From: Bacteroidota bacterium
Lineage (GTDB): Bacteria > Bacteroidota > Ignavibacteria > UBA10030 > BY39
Length of the DNA stretch: 38,582 nucleotides
Direction of reading: 5' to 3'
Assembly (NCBI GenBank): GCA_030682385.1
Contig: JAUXOG010000086.1
Span: forward strand, 1 to 38,582
The notes beneath the pieces are model-generated. The model made no database searches, was not told the origin of the DNA, and was given only the letters and a program-made list of their open reading frames with translations. A program made the translations under genes and the position numbers. Shown here in pieces: positions 26,001 to 34,179 of the stretch. The stretch's first letter is position 1; the number at the start of each line of letters is the position of its first letter.

Positions 26001-27724
26001 CAGCTATTTGCATCTCCTGATCCATTTACGAACCACATTGCTCCACACTGTAAGCAAAGTTGGAACCGCTTGAGATCAGAATCTTCATCTTCCTCAGTAT
26101 TATAGTTTTCTACGGATCCGTTTTCAACTGGAAGATAAAACTCTGCTCCAAACTCCTCGTTCCCCGTATCTCTTATTGCTTCGGTCAACTTACCATCCTT
26201 TAACTTACCTACAAAATAATGCTGGCCGCATTCTCTGCATAGAGCGACTTCAAATGATCGTCCTTCGCCTTCGTTGGACTGTCGATTGAGATAGACCTTT
26301 TTTTCTGGCCAATAGGCGACCGTTGCACCCTCCAAGGAGCGAAGGAATAAATGGTAACGCGCGGATAACAGCGGTGACTTTGTTTCCGAATCGACGCCCT
26401 TAAGAAGAACTTCGACTAGGTCGGATAGCGCTTTTAAACGTTGATTTGGTAATAAATCACCGAAAACTTCATCAGCTAATATTGCCGCTTCGGCCGGGGA
26501 GTCTGATAACCGATTTCGTAATAGAACCGAGCGTTTGTCTTTTTGCAACATCCTGCCGACTGATTCAGAAACTTTTTGTTGAGGTTCAATTGCAATTCCA
26601 ATTTGGCCTGATAAATCGAAAAGCCTTTTGACACTATCAGCGGAAGACGATTCGAGAGCTTCCTGAAGTAATGGATAAAAACCAGTTGGAATGTCCACCG
26701 TTCTTTCTTGTGGAAGAGGCTCACACTCGCCCAGTATAATATCCTCTTCAAAGAATGGCTCACCGAATAAGTCGGAAGCGAACTCAGCTACTTTTCCACG
26801 GTCATTTTGATCACCAGAAATGGATGCACTTGTTGCTATGCAGCGGAACTGGCTGGATTGGCCACCTTCTCTTAGCCGCTGTTTCAGGCGTCGGATGAGC
26901 ATAGCCATTTCAATTCCTTTCGACCCTCTGTACTGATGAGCTTCGTCCAAGACCAAATAGACCCAGTTCTTGGCTCTATCGTTGTCAAATAGCTCACTGT
27001 CCTTTGGACGAAGCAGCAAATACTCCAGCATAGAGTAGTTAGTCAAGAGTAAATGCGGAGGAGTCTTCCTCATTTCCGTTCTTAGAACCAACTCACCGGA
27101 ATATCTGTTGTCGATTCGGTTACGAGCATTGCGGGGAGAATCGTTTTCATCTTCGGGCGTGGCGCCAGTATACTGTCCGTAAGTGAAGCGGAAAGGAGAT
27201 CTATAATTTTCAAGAAGTTTGCATATACCTGGTGGGTCCTCCGTTGCGCCAAGCCTATCTCTCTGATCGTTCACGAGTGCATTCATAGGATAGAGAACAA
27301 GAGCTCGGACACCGCCTTCAAAATTAAGAGTACCTTGCTTAAACTCTCTGTAAAGATGAAGCAATATTGGATAAAGGAAAGCCTCTGTTTTGCCACTTCC
27401 CGTCCCAGTTGCCACAACGACATTCCGACCTTGATATACACGACGAATTGCTTCTTCCTGATGCACATACAGCAACTTGTCAGTGGCTTTTAGAAATCCT
27501 TCATCTGGGGATGATCCAAGGAGGGTTTCAAAAAGAGAACGAGTTGTTTCGCGTCTTTTGAAAATAGGTGTCGCTTCAAGGTATGGCCCTTTACTTAGGT
27601 TTCCTTCTTGTTCGAGCGCTTCTTCAAATGACTTTCGCAGAATGGGGTCTCTAAAATAGAATGTCGTTTGAAGATACCTGCGATATCTTTCTTCAACAAC
27701 TTTTGCTAATTCTGATGGATTCAT
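23033..27724 (-). CDS. Large DEAD/DEAH helicase with C-terminal DUF1998-type zinc region (DruE/DISARM-like)
   Basis: This is a 1563-residue superfamily 2 helicase. Motif I ATGTGSGKTE is at 105-114, motif Ia LYPMNALVNDQRDR follows, DEAH is at 260-263, and motif III is ATSAS. A long insert with zinc-ribbon Cys pairs (CRECGQHYF, CLQCGAMWF) separates the halves. A second ribbon (CDTCGRVSK, CPRHNCPG) precedes the second RecA fold, which has STTFEMGVDLGDLD and QRVGRAGRR (about 1020-1031). The C-terminus has ILYDNVPGGAGLV and a four-Cys cluster (CKCAEDTSCYGC, about 1525-1540), the DUF1998/MZB pattern. Such helicases include MrfA and the defence proteins DruE (Druantia) and the DISARM helicase/DUF1998 pair. 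It overlaps the upstream gene by 4 bases (ATGA) and lies in an accessory island. I infer an anti-phage role. Confidence 0.82.
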   Translation of the reverse strand: MNPSELAKVVEERYRRYLQTTFYFRDPILRKSFEEALEQEGNLSKGPYLEATPIFKRRETTRSLFETLLGSSPDEGFLKATDKLLYVHQEEAIRRVYQGRNVVVATGTGSGKTEAFLYPILLHLYREFKQGTLNFEGGVRALVLYPMNALVNDQRDRLGATEDPPGICKLLENYRSPFRFTYGQYTGATPEDENDSPRNARNRIDNRYSGELVLRTEMRKTPPHLLLTNYSMLEYLLLRPKDSELFDNDRAKNWVYLVLDEAHQYRGSKGIEMAMLIRRLKQRLREGGQSSQFRCIATSASISGDQNDRGKVAEFASDLFGEPFFEEDIILGECEPLPQERTVDIPTGFYPLLQEALESSSADSVKRLFDLSGQIGIAIEPQQKVSESVGRMLQKDKRSVLLRNRLSDSPAEAAILADEVFGDLLPNQRLKALSDLVEVLLKGVDSETKSPLLSARYHLFLRSLEGATVAYWPEKKVYLNRQSNEGEGRSFEVALCRECGQHYFVGKLKDGKLTEAIRDTGNEEFGAEFYLPVENGSVENYNTEEDEDSDLKRFQLCLQCGAMWFVNGSGDANSCGHNNSILVITKETSREKEKDDGEKDQAPKCISCTYKGSDPVREVIHGTDGPHAVIATTLHQYLPQDRKKVLAFADGRQEAAFFAWYLQESYRDIRNKNLILKAVQRGPKDSEDGLSLRDVSRLLRDLFIEMQVYGTSRSGTDIQNEAWIAIYREFVTVEPRLSLEGVGLLRWSIAWPMDFKIPEVLQRSPWSLNQKESLELISVLFGYMRQERSVELRREDSKSLNWQDLHFREGYKQQSTQLVKSRNAYAVNSWKGKATARAGFLKKILHRMNLAENEAESISDRTLEEILGSVRHWSDELLDNDRFLIRAEDAHRLNPDWWRVFPVDESKTIFQCDTCGRVSKVSIRNVCPRHNCPGTLENKRIQDTDIKNNHYRLLYKEELPGRLIVEEHTAQIDKEKAREFQNDFKKNKIDVLSCSTTFEMGVDLGDLDVVFLRNVPPESFNYAQRVGRAGRRKDPGIAITYARRSPHDLYHFSEPLKMIKGITKPPTLSLRNEKIILRHITAIVLSTYFRENQARFDSVQTFIGDFQTPKGVSDFLEFLQNKREQLEKSLAPVVPEKIAANVGLYDKTWIEKIAGSESKLSYAEAEVSSDYIQFKTMEEEAKQIGKYSDAQWAQDRKNTIADEKVLSFLSRKAIIPKYGFPVDVVELDTQPIKKNRSQVSSETSLQRDLSIAIAEFAPTSKLIANKKEWTSAGLKRVKGKEWPLKYYARCTTHNLYTQNPPHQKCCIRMIESTYIDPIFGFVTSKEKPDEPKGRPAKSFTTRPYFVGFNVAEPIVSSFNGLDITKAVPAKMVVLCEGRRGQGFRVCTSCGRGYKQLTKQLIKKHKSPMGSDCSGQWSQQISLGHEFPTDVIQLQFLLQPNVLDPIWFSYSLAYAIVEGVAETLQIPSVDLSTTVRNLDGKHSLPPIILYDNVPGGAGLVARLENKEDLKKSLDAALQRVSGGCKCAEDTSCYGCLRSYRNQFAHQHLRRGPVAKYLSEILRQW

Positions 27725-30129
27725 CTTGTGTTAGTCCTGGCTGATAACAGTGTAGAATCCTCGTCATTACGAATTAGCATTTCATATTTATCAGTGATGT
27801 TAGCAAGATGATCGGGATGGGCCTCAGCAACTTTGATTAAGGTTCTCACCCATCCTCGTCTCCTCCCGATTGGTTTCATTCCCCGTGATTTCATAATTTC
27901 CCAACACATTTTAATAAGGCAGGCTGTTCGTATCAAATAATCATCACGTTTCTCTTTGACATCAGACGACAACCAGTTTTGTTTACATTCCTTCAACATT
28001 TCAGAAAACGTTGGGTTTTTCGCTGTGTGATCCAAGCGGCTCAGATATTTCAAAAGTCGTTTTTTGTTGAGTCGGATCAATATAGAACGCTTGGGTCTGA
28101 TTTGCTTCTTAGCAGTATCACTTCGGTGCGGAAGGATTGCAATCGTCTGTTCAGCGAGGTTATTTATCCAGAGCTTCAGAGGATGATCTTTTGAAGAATC
28201 TTCGCATTCACTTGCCCCCTCAAAGTGATTTAGGGGAATCTCAACTTCCTGTCGTGTTACCTCTACACGGTATGCCCTGGCCCTCCATTGTTCAAAACCA
28301 ACATGAACTTCCTTTGTCCATCGACGTCGAGGAAAGCGGATTCTAAGAGAGTGCTTTGATGTTGCTACAAAGTGAAGAGGAGATAGAACAATAGATTTGT
28401 CTTTCCAACTATTTTGTTGAGCGGTAGCATCTTGTTCGCCAATGGACCACCATACTCTTTCAACGAGGAAAGAAAGGTCAACTTTTGGGTTTTTCTCAGT
28501 CAGTAGATTCCAATCTGTCTTGTCAGAGTTGGGGTTAGGTGGGACATCTACAATAGTCCCTCTGTCGTTGACATTTGTGTGCAATTGAATATCGAGGGGC
28601 CGTACGAGTCTAATGGAAGAGTTGTTGGCGTGATGGATCTCGATTCTTACAACTGCATGTCCTTGTTTTCCCGGCAACGCACTATGTGGGGCAATGACAA
28701 TATTTTCCAAAGTTAATGCAAAGCGAAAATCAAGACTCTCAATCAAGTCTTCATTCGTATCATATAATCTGATAAAATACCATCCAGACTGTCTTGCTTG
28801 CAAGGATTCACCCAAGTCTTGAATAGCGACTTCTCTGTTTGGAATAAAGGATGTCCTCCATCCGCTATGGTTTTCTCCCTCTTCTCCGATAACAACTGTC
28901 GTGATGTTTTCCCAGTCTAATCCCTCTCGGCAACGAAGTTTTGGCAGACTTGCTCCGAAGAGTGGACCCATCGCTTCGTTTGCATCTTCAATTAGTGGAC
29001 CTACAAGTTCAAACTGTGAAAGCCGATTCGGAATTTTGATCGGTTTACCTTCTGAAGTTAAAAAAGCAATATTGTTATCAGTTTCTGAATCTAAATTAAA
29101 AAAATGTGCCCTAAAGCCGGCAAGGTGACATTGCTCAGGTTGCACTTGTGGAACTCCAGACAATTCTTCGTTGCGTGTCCACATCTCCGGAACTACAACA
29201 AGAAATGTCCCTGTAGTTGCATATCGAACACGTCTTCCCCATTTCTGATTTTGTCCTGTGAGTTTGAACAACAGATATGGATTGTCTTTCTCTGCAAGTC
29301 GAATTTGAGTTTTCTGTTCCAATGATGATGACGAGAATTCGATGTTACTATCAATGCTGGATAGCATCCATCTCTCATCTGTCGTTTTGCTGAGTTTTTC
29401 ATTTCCTTGTAAAATTGCTAGATCAAACAAATCTGAATTATCGGGTATCTCAATACCCAAAAACCATTTCCTGTATTGTTGCCAGCAAACAACTTCTGGT
29501 TTGCGAATATGAACACTTTTTGTATCAGGTTTATTTTTTGAATTTTTCGAACCACATCCTGGCCCTCTTGGCCTACCGACTCGATCTATAGGAGAGAGTT
29601 TCGTTTGTTTACTCGGTGGCATAGTGTCGTTGGTTTGTGCTTCTTCTACAGCAGGCACATTATCTGTTGCAACAGGGATATCTGGTTCGCTTTCGGTTAG
29701 CTCAATTGCAGTCCCCGTGATATTGCTTTCTGGTTTATCTACAACGGCTGATATAGCTTCGGTTTTCTCCTCTTTTCTTTCTGGTTCGTGCTCAATCGAT
29801 GTTGAAATTGTTGTATCTGAAGACGAAGGAATATTATTCTGATCAATTGGCTCTTCTTCATTTCTCAATTGGTCTATAACATTATCTGATTCTGGTAAGG
29901 AAGGTGGTTCTTGTAAGCTTGTTGAGGGATCCGAAACAATAGGTGTTGAACTAGTATCCTCGATAGTTGGTTCAATGACCATCTGTGACTTATCAAAAGT
30001 TTTATCCCTGTCGGTTCGGGGCCTCCTGAATCTTTTTAAAACTGCAATCACCACGACCAGTGCGATGACGAGGAAGAAGATAGTTACTATGAAAGATGTT
30101 TCTTGCATTTGATTATGTCCGAACATCAT
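27721..30129 (-). CDS. Membrane-anchored partner of the helicase, unknown family
   Basis: This 802-residue protein has one N-terminal membrane helix (about 12-31, SFIVTIFFLVIALVVVIAVL), then a basic stop-transfer stretch. A long acidic, Ser/Thr/Pro-rich linker runs to about 180 (EEPIDQNNIPSSSDTTISTS). A folded region starts at a basic patch (VGRPRGPGCGSKNSKNKPDT) and HIRKPEVVCWQQYRKWFLGI, and continues through beta-rich segments to about 680. The last ~130 residues are helical and basic (RSILIRLNKKRLLKYLSRLD). I do not recognise the family. The 4-base overlap with the helicase implies coupled translation and a shared task. A two-gene unit of a large unknown protein plus a DUF1998 helicase recalls Druantia type III (DruH-DruE), but I cannot show homology to DruH. 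Confidence 0.65.
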   Translation of the reverse strand: MMFGHNQMQETSFIVTIFFLVIALVVVIAVLKRFRRPRTDRDKTFDKSQMVIEPTIEDTSSTPIVSDPSTSLQEPPSLPESDNVIDQLRNEEEPIDQNNIPSSSDTTISTSIEHEPERKEEKTEAISAVVDKPESNITGTAIELTESEPDIPVATDNVPAVEEAQTNDTMPPSKQTKLSPIDRVGRPRGPGCGSKNSKNKPDTKSVHIRKPEVVCWQQYRKWFLGIEIPDNSDLFDLAILQGNEKLSKTTDERWMLSSIDSNIEFSSSSLEQKTQIRLAEKDNPYLLFKLTGQNQKWGRRVRYATTGTFLVVVPEMWTRNEELSGVPQVQPEQCHLAGFRAHFFNLDSETDNNIAFLTSEGKPIKIPNRLSQFELVGPLIEDANEAMGPLFGASLPKLRCREGLDWENITTVVIGEEGENHSGWRTSFIPNREVAIQDLGESLQARQSGWYFIRLYDTNEDLIESLDFRFALTLENIVIAPHSALPGKQGHAVVRIEIHHANNSSIRLVRPLDIQLHTNVNDRGTIVDVPPNPNSDKTDWNLLTEKNPKVDLSFLVERVWWSIGEQDATAQQNSWKDKSIVLSPLHFVATSKHSLRIRFPRRRWTKEVHVGFEQWRARAYRVEVTRQEVEIPLNHFEGASECEDSSKDHPLKLWINNLAEQTIAILPHRSDTAKKQIRPKRSILIRLNKKRLLKYLSRLDHTAKNPTFSEMLKECKQNWLSSDVKEKRDDYLIRTACLIKMCWEIMKSRGMKPIGRRRGWVRTLIKVAEAHPDHLANITDKYEMLIRNDEDSTLLSARTNTR

Positions 30130-30134
30130 CTATA

Positions 30135-30175
30135 AAAACGACAGACTTGTCCTGAGGTACGAAGGATGTCGTTTT
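30135..30175. repeat. Palindromic repeat upstream of the helicase operon
   Basis: Perfect 9-base arms, AAAACGACA (30135-30143) and TGTCGTTTT (30167-30175), lie just upstream of the 802-aa gene start. The loop contains CCTGAGGTACGAAGGA, related to CCTGAGCTTGACGAAGGGT at the right edge of the window. It may be a mobile palindromic repeat or a bidirectional terminator. Confidence 0.55.
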
Positions 30176-30204
30176 ATTTCTTTCAGTTGATTAATTGGTT
30201 AATC

Positions 30205-30426
30205 GAATTTAACAAATTCTGTTATAAAATCAAATATCTCAAAATCAAGTTTTTTATTCTCTTACAATTTTATTAAATTTTTAAAGTGAAAACTATTACA
30301 CCCAAAATTGCCGTTATTACACTCGGCTGTGCCAAAAATGTTGTCGATTCTGAAGAACTCTTAAGACAAATTGTCTCCAGCGACTACAATATCGTGAGCA
30401 ATCCTGATGATGCAAAATGCTGTTGA
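30205..30426 (+). pseudogene. rimO: Duplicated rimO upstream region and 5' fragment
   Basis: Bases 30205-30415 match 31490-31703, the upstream region and first ~45 codons of rimO, with only scattered differences. The copy keeps the GTG start (30286) and reads VKTITPKIAVITLGCAKNVV, then DSEELLRQIVSSDYNIVSNP. It then diverges after DDAK and stops at 30426, giving a 46-codon remnant without the radical-SAM domain. It lies directly beyond the left side of the DinD-like insertion, so it is best read as a target duplicated when that element entered. Confidence 0.88.
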
Positions 30427-30444
30427 TAAGGTTTAAGTTCCATA

Positions 30445-31293
30445 CTATTTACCTATTTCTTTGTTTTTATTAGAACTTAAAACTTTAGCATTTTGTTTTG
30501 AAACCACTTTTTTGCCTGTGGTATTTTCCAATTGCAAACGAGCTGCTTTAGCTACCTCGCCGCCTTTTTTTGCAACAACTTTATTCTCTATGAATGTCTT
30601 AGGCTTTTTCTCTTTAGATATTTCGGTAGTTGATGCTTCAGCAAGCATATTAAGAACTAACTCAAGGTTAGTCATATTGTCGCGAAGGTTTTCTTTCTTC
30701 AAGTCTTTAAATGCTTTGTATTTCTTGGTCGAAAAGCCGCTCCAAGCTTTTATCATCTCATCCGTAAGTATAGCAAATTCCTGCCCTCTGTTTACTCCAC
30801 GGTTCTCCCACTCATCTGTCAGTTCTTTTCGTATTTCAATACTTTTAAGGCGCTGGTTTATCCACTCTTTGCTGTAACCTTTTCTTAAATAGGTTTCCAT
30901 TACTCTATCGATACCTATTTCAGGATCTTCAATTTCATCTACCCGCTCACGCGCTACTTTTGCTAACCAAAGTTTAAATGGCTCTGCTTTGGGCGATGGT
31001 ATAGATTGAATTAAGCGGAAAATTTGCTCGGTATCTGCAACATCGGTGATACGCATTTTGCCATCTTCGGCAACCATTTTCAACCGGTTACAATTTGTAA
31101 CCGTTTCATTTCCTTCTTTTATAAGGCGGTTTTTCAACACTTTCCAGTAATTACGTGCACCTTGATGCGTTGGCTGGTCAGTAAGAACCTCTACTACATC
31201 TACAATAGAAAAATACCACTTCTCTTGCTGCTCATCCCAATTGGTACGAACCTGCTTTTGTTCAAAAAGTTTTACTGAATTTTCTTTATCCAT
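30445..31293 (-). CDS. DinD-like / Bro-N domain protein
   Basis: I choose the ATG at 31293, giving 282 residues (MDKENSVKLFEQKQVRTNWD), the usual start of this family. The frame is open to 31500, but the extra 69 residues are not family-like. The N-terminal Bro-N/antirepressor-type domain is clear: KWYFSIVDVVEVLTDQPTHQ, RNYWKVLKNRLIKEGNE, IPSPKAEPFKLWLAKVARER. RGVNRGQEFAILTDEMIKAW near residue 170 matches DNA-damage-inducible protein D-like proteins of Bacteroidota. The C-terminus is Lys-rich. Family members are linked to DNA damage responses and mobile elements, and their mechanism is not established. It sits alone between two copies of the rimO 5' region, so it arrived as its own insertion. 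Confidence 0.85.
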   Translation of the reverse strand: MDKENSVKLFEQKQVRTNWDEQQEKWYFSIVDVVEVLTDQPTHQGARNYWKVLKNRLIKEGNETVTNCNRLKMVAEDGKMRITDVADTEQIFRLIQSIPSPKAEPFKLWLAKVARERVDEIEDPEIGIDRVMETYLRKGYSKEWINQRLKSIEIRKELTDEWENRGVNRGQEFAILTDEMIKAWSGFSTKKYKAFKDLKKENLRDNMTNLELVLNMLAEASTTEISKEKKPKTFIENKVVAKKGGEVAKAARLQLENTTGKKVVSKQNAKVLSSNKNKEIGK

Positions 31294-31489
31294 ATCAAAA
31301 CCTTGTAATGTCTCTTGGTATCTTGTTGTAAGGAAACAGATATCCGCATAAATAACATACTGTTCTGCCTTTGTTTTCATGGTAGCTAAAAAGAGTGATC
31401 TAATTGTAATGTTGGCATCTCTTGACTTAAAATCAGTTCCGTTTTCACTCTTACTCTCGGTCTGTGGTGCATTGAAAAATTGGCTATTT

Positions 31490-31703
31490 GAATCTAACAA
31501 ATTCTGTTAATAAATCAAATATATCTCAATATCAAGTTTTTTATTCTCTTACAATTTTATTAAATTTTTAGTGTGAAAACTATTACACCCAAAATTGCCG
31601 TTATTACACTCGGCTGTGCCAAAAATGTTGTCGATTCTGAAGAACTCTTGAAACAAATTGACTCAAGCGACTACAATATCGTGAGCAATCCCGAAGAAGC
31701 AAA
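31490..31703. repeat. Right copy of the rimO 5' duplication
   Basis: This segment comprises the rimO upstream region and its first ~43 codons. It is the intact counterpart of the fragment at 30205-30415. Its upstream part (31532-31565) also matches 22849-22882 beside the toxin-antitoxin pair, making three copies in the hotspot. Confidence 0.88.
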
Positions 31704-32874
31704 CGTTGTCGTGATTAATACATGCGGATTTATCAACGATGCAAAATCAGAATCAATCGATACGATATTGCAAGCTGCCGAACTTCGTAAAAGCGGAAAG
31801 CTCGATAAGCTAATCGTGATGGGCTGCCTCTCCGAAAGATACAAAGCTGACCTGCAAAAAGAAATTCCTGAAGTGGATGCATTCATCGGCGCTAACAAAA
31901 TCGATGTAGTTACAAACGAACTTGGTATAAATTTTCGATATGAACTATTAGGCGAACGTCATCTCACCACACCAAGTCATTATGCTTACCTGAAAATTTC
32001 AGAAGGGTGCGATAATCCATGCTCGTTTTGTTCAATCCCGATTATGCGTGGCAAGCATATTAGTAAGCCGCTCGAACGTGTAGTAAAAGAAGCTGAACGG
32101 CTTGCTGCATTGGGTGTGAAAGAATTGATTTTGATTGCTCAGGATACAACTTATTATGGGTTAGATATTTATGGAAAACGTTCGCTCAAAGATTTGCTTG
32201 AGCGTTTATGTAAGATCGATGAAGTTGAATGGATACGATTAATGTATGCCTATCCGGCAAAATTTCCATCAGATATTTTGGATTTGTTTGTTGGAAATGA
32301 TAAACTTTGTAAATATATTGATATACCGATTCAACATACTTCTGATAAAGTGTTGAAGTCAATGCAGCGCGGCATAAGCTCGGGCGAAACGCGTAAATTG
32401 TTAGAAAAAATCAGATCGAAAGTTCCCGGTGTCGCTTTGCGGACTTCTTTGATCGTAGGTTATCCGACTGAAGGAGAAAAAGAATTCGATGAGTTGGTTG
32501 ACTTCGTGAAAGAGTTTGAGTTCGATCGGTTAGGTGTTTTTAGCTACTCGCAGGAAGAAAATACAATTGCTGAACCTTTAGGCGATCCTGTCCCTGACGA
32601 AATAAAGGAAGCCCGAAAAAATAAGATTATGGAAATTCAGAGTGAAATATCATTCAAGAAGAATCGCAATCTTGTTGGTTCAGAAATAAAAGTAATTATT
32701 GATAGCAAGACCGCTTCGGCGGCTTACTGCCGGAGCGAATTTGATGCGCCGGAAGTCGATAACGAAATAATTGTTGAACCGCCGGCTCATATCAAAGTAG
32801 GAAATTTTTATAAGGTTACTATTGTTGATAATTTTGAATATGATTTGTTTGCTGAAATTAAAAAACAGAAATAA
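31573..32874 (+). CDS. rimO: Ribosomal protein S12 methylthiotransferase
   Basis: This 433-residue radical-SAM enzyme starts at the GTG at 31573. The N-terminal methylthiotransferase domain has the first-cluster cysteines (TLGCAKN, INTCGFIN, VMGCLSERY). The radical-SAM motif follows at about 145 (SEGCDNPCSFCSIPIMRG, the CxxxCxxC set), with RTSLIVGYPTEGE near 290. The C-terminal TRAM-like region is at about 365-433. The SIPIMRG form marks RimO rather than MiaB. It adds a methylthio group to a conserved Asp of ribosomal protein S12. It is the first intact gene after the accessory hotspot and is followed after 1 base by the GWxTD gene. Confidence 0.95.
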   Translation: MKTITPKIAVITLGCAKNVVDSEELLKQIDSSDYNIVSNPEEANVVVINTCGFINDAKSESIDTILQAAELRKSGKLDKLIVMGCLSERYKADLQKEIPEVDAFIGANKIDVVTNELGINFRYELLGERHLTTPSHYAYLKISEGCDNPCSFCSIPIMRGKHISKPLERVVKEAERLAALGVKELILIAQDTTYYGLDIYGKRSLKDLLERLCKIDEVEWIRLMYAYPAKFPSDILDLFVGNDKLCKYIDIPIQHTSDKVLKSMQRGISSGETRKLLEKIRSKVPGVALRTSLIVGYPTEGEKEFDELVDFVKEFEFDRLGVFSYSQEENTIAEPLGDPVPDEIKEARKNKIMEIQSEISFKKNRNLVGSEIKVIIDSKTASAAYCRSEFDAPEVDNEIIVEPPAHIKVGNFYKVTIVDNFEYDLFAEIKKQK

Positions 32875-32875
32875 T

Positions 32876-34153
32876 ATGAACTTTAAAATACTTCTAATAA
32901 TACTGTTAACTGTTTTCGTTTCTTTTTCAACAGTATCACAGGTTGAAACTCACAAAGCTGCTGAAATTGGAATACCCAAAATTTTTATCGAGGTACTGGG
33001 TTTTGCTTCAGATGTTCCTAATGAAAGCCGGCTTGATGTGTACATCCAAGTTCCATACGACGCAATATTTTTTGTTAAAAATGCCGACATCTTTCTCTCT
33101 AATTATGAACTCACAGTAAATATTTACGATGTATCTAACAACTTGGTCAAAGAAAAGCTGTGGAACGAATCAATCAAAACATCTACTTACGAGGAAACAA
33201 TTTCGCCCAAGCTTAATAAGCTTAGTCAGCAATCGTTTCCGTTGCTCCCCGGAACGTATCGATTAGTGGTTCAAATCAGGGATATCGAAACAAAAAAAGC
33301 GGCAAAATTTTCACGGAATGTCGAGTTACGCGATTTTCGGCAACAGCAATTTACAGTTTCCGATGTAATGCTTCTGAGCAAACTTACAGTTGAAGGTGAA
33401 AAAAAGATCATCATTCCGAATATTTCCGGGAATGTTGTTGATTTAGGAGAAGGTTTTTTTGCTTTCGCTGAAGTTTATAATTCCACGAATGCTGATTCAG
33501 TAGAAATTGTATTTGAAATTTCTAAAGATAAAAAGAAAACTTTGAGAACCGGTAAAGAGACACAACCGTTAGTTAAAGGAAAAAACAGTTTGTTTTTTAA
33601 AATCAATTCCGGTGATTTACCGATGGGAGATTATACATTGGAGATAAGAATGAATCCCAACTTACAGCAAATAACCACTTCAATAAGCAGAAAGTTTTCG
33701 ATTTACTGGCGAGGAATGCCTGTATCAATCGTTGACCTCGATGCAGCTATCGATCAAATGACTTATATCGAACAAGCTTCCGAAATTGCACGAATTAAAA
33801 AACTACCATTCAACGAACGGTTGGAATCGTTTAAAGAATTTTGGAAAAAGAAAGACCCCACACCTAACACGGAACGAAACGAATTGATGGAAGAATATTA
33901 TTCGCGAGTCGAATATGCGAATAAAAATTTTAAACACTACATAGCCGGCTGGAAAACAGATATGGGGATGGTTTTTATAGTTTTCGGTACGCCCAACAAC
34001 GTCGATCGCCATCCGTTTGATATCGACTCTAAACCTTACGAAGTCTGGTATTACTACGAATTAAACAGGCAATTCGTTTTCGTTGACCAAACCGGCTTCG
34101 GTGATTATCAGTTGACGACGCCAATATGGGACGTTTGGCAAAGACCAAGATGA
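32876..34153 (+). CDS. GWxTD domain protein
   Basis: This 425-residue protein starts at the ATG at 32876, with a signal peptide (MNFKILLIILLTVFVSFSTV). A beta-rich middle region follows (VYIQVPYDAIFFVKNADIFL, LPLPGTYRLVV-like strands). The C-terminal GWxTD domain covers about 330-425: FNERLESFKEFWKKKDPTPN, EYYSRVEYANKNFKHYIAGW, KTDMGMVFIVFGTPNNVDRH, and the closing DQTGFGDYQL...WDVWQRPR. The domain is frequent in Bacteroidota/Chlorobi relatives and Acidobacteria. Its function is unknown, and it is presumably periplasmic. It follows rimO by a single base and precedes an Omp85 gene by 26 bases. Confidence 0.88.
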   Translation: MNFKILLIILLTVFVSFSTVSQVETHKAAEIGIPKIFIEVLGFASDVPNESRLDVYIQVPYDAIFFVKNADIFLSNYELTVNIYDVSNNLVKEKLWNESIKTSTYEETISPKLNKLSQQSFPLLPGTYRLVVQIRDIETKKAAKFSRNVELRDFRQQQFTVSDVMLLSKLTVEGEKKIIIPNISGNVVDLGEGFFAFAEVYNSTNADSVEIVFEISKDKKKTLRTGKETQPLVKGKNSLFFKINSGDLPMGDYTLEIRMNPNLQQITTSISRKFSIYWRGMPVSIVDLDAAIDQMTYIEQASEIARIKKLPFNERLESFKEFWKKKDPTPNTERNELMEEYYSRVEYANKNFKHYIAGWKTDMGMVFIVFGTPNNVDRHPFDIDSKPYEVWYYYELNRQFVFVDQTGFGDYQLTTPIWDVWQRPR

Positions 34154-34179
34154 ACGACTAATCAATTTTCTTACAACCG

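Noticed and set aside
31294-31500. 69-residue N-terminal extension of the DinD-like protein
   Set aside because: The extra residues do not look like the family, and the usual start matches MDKENSVKLF. The upstream part overlaps the duplicated rimO edge.
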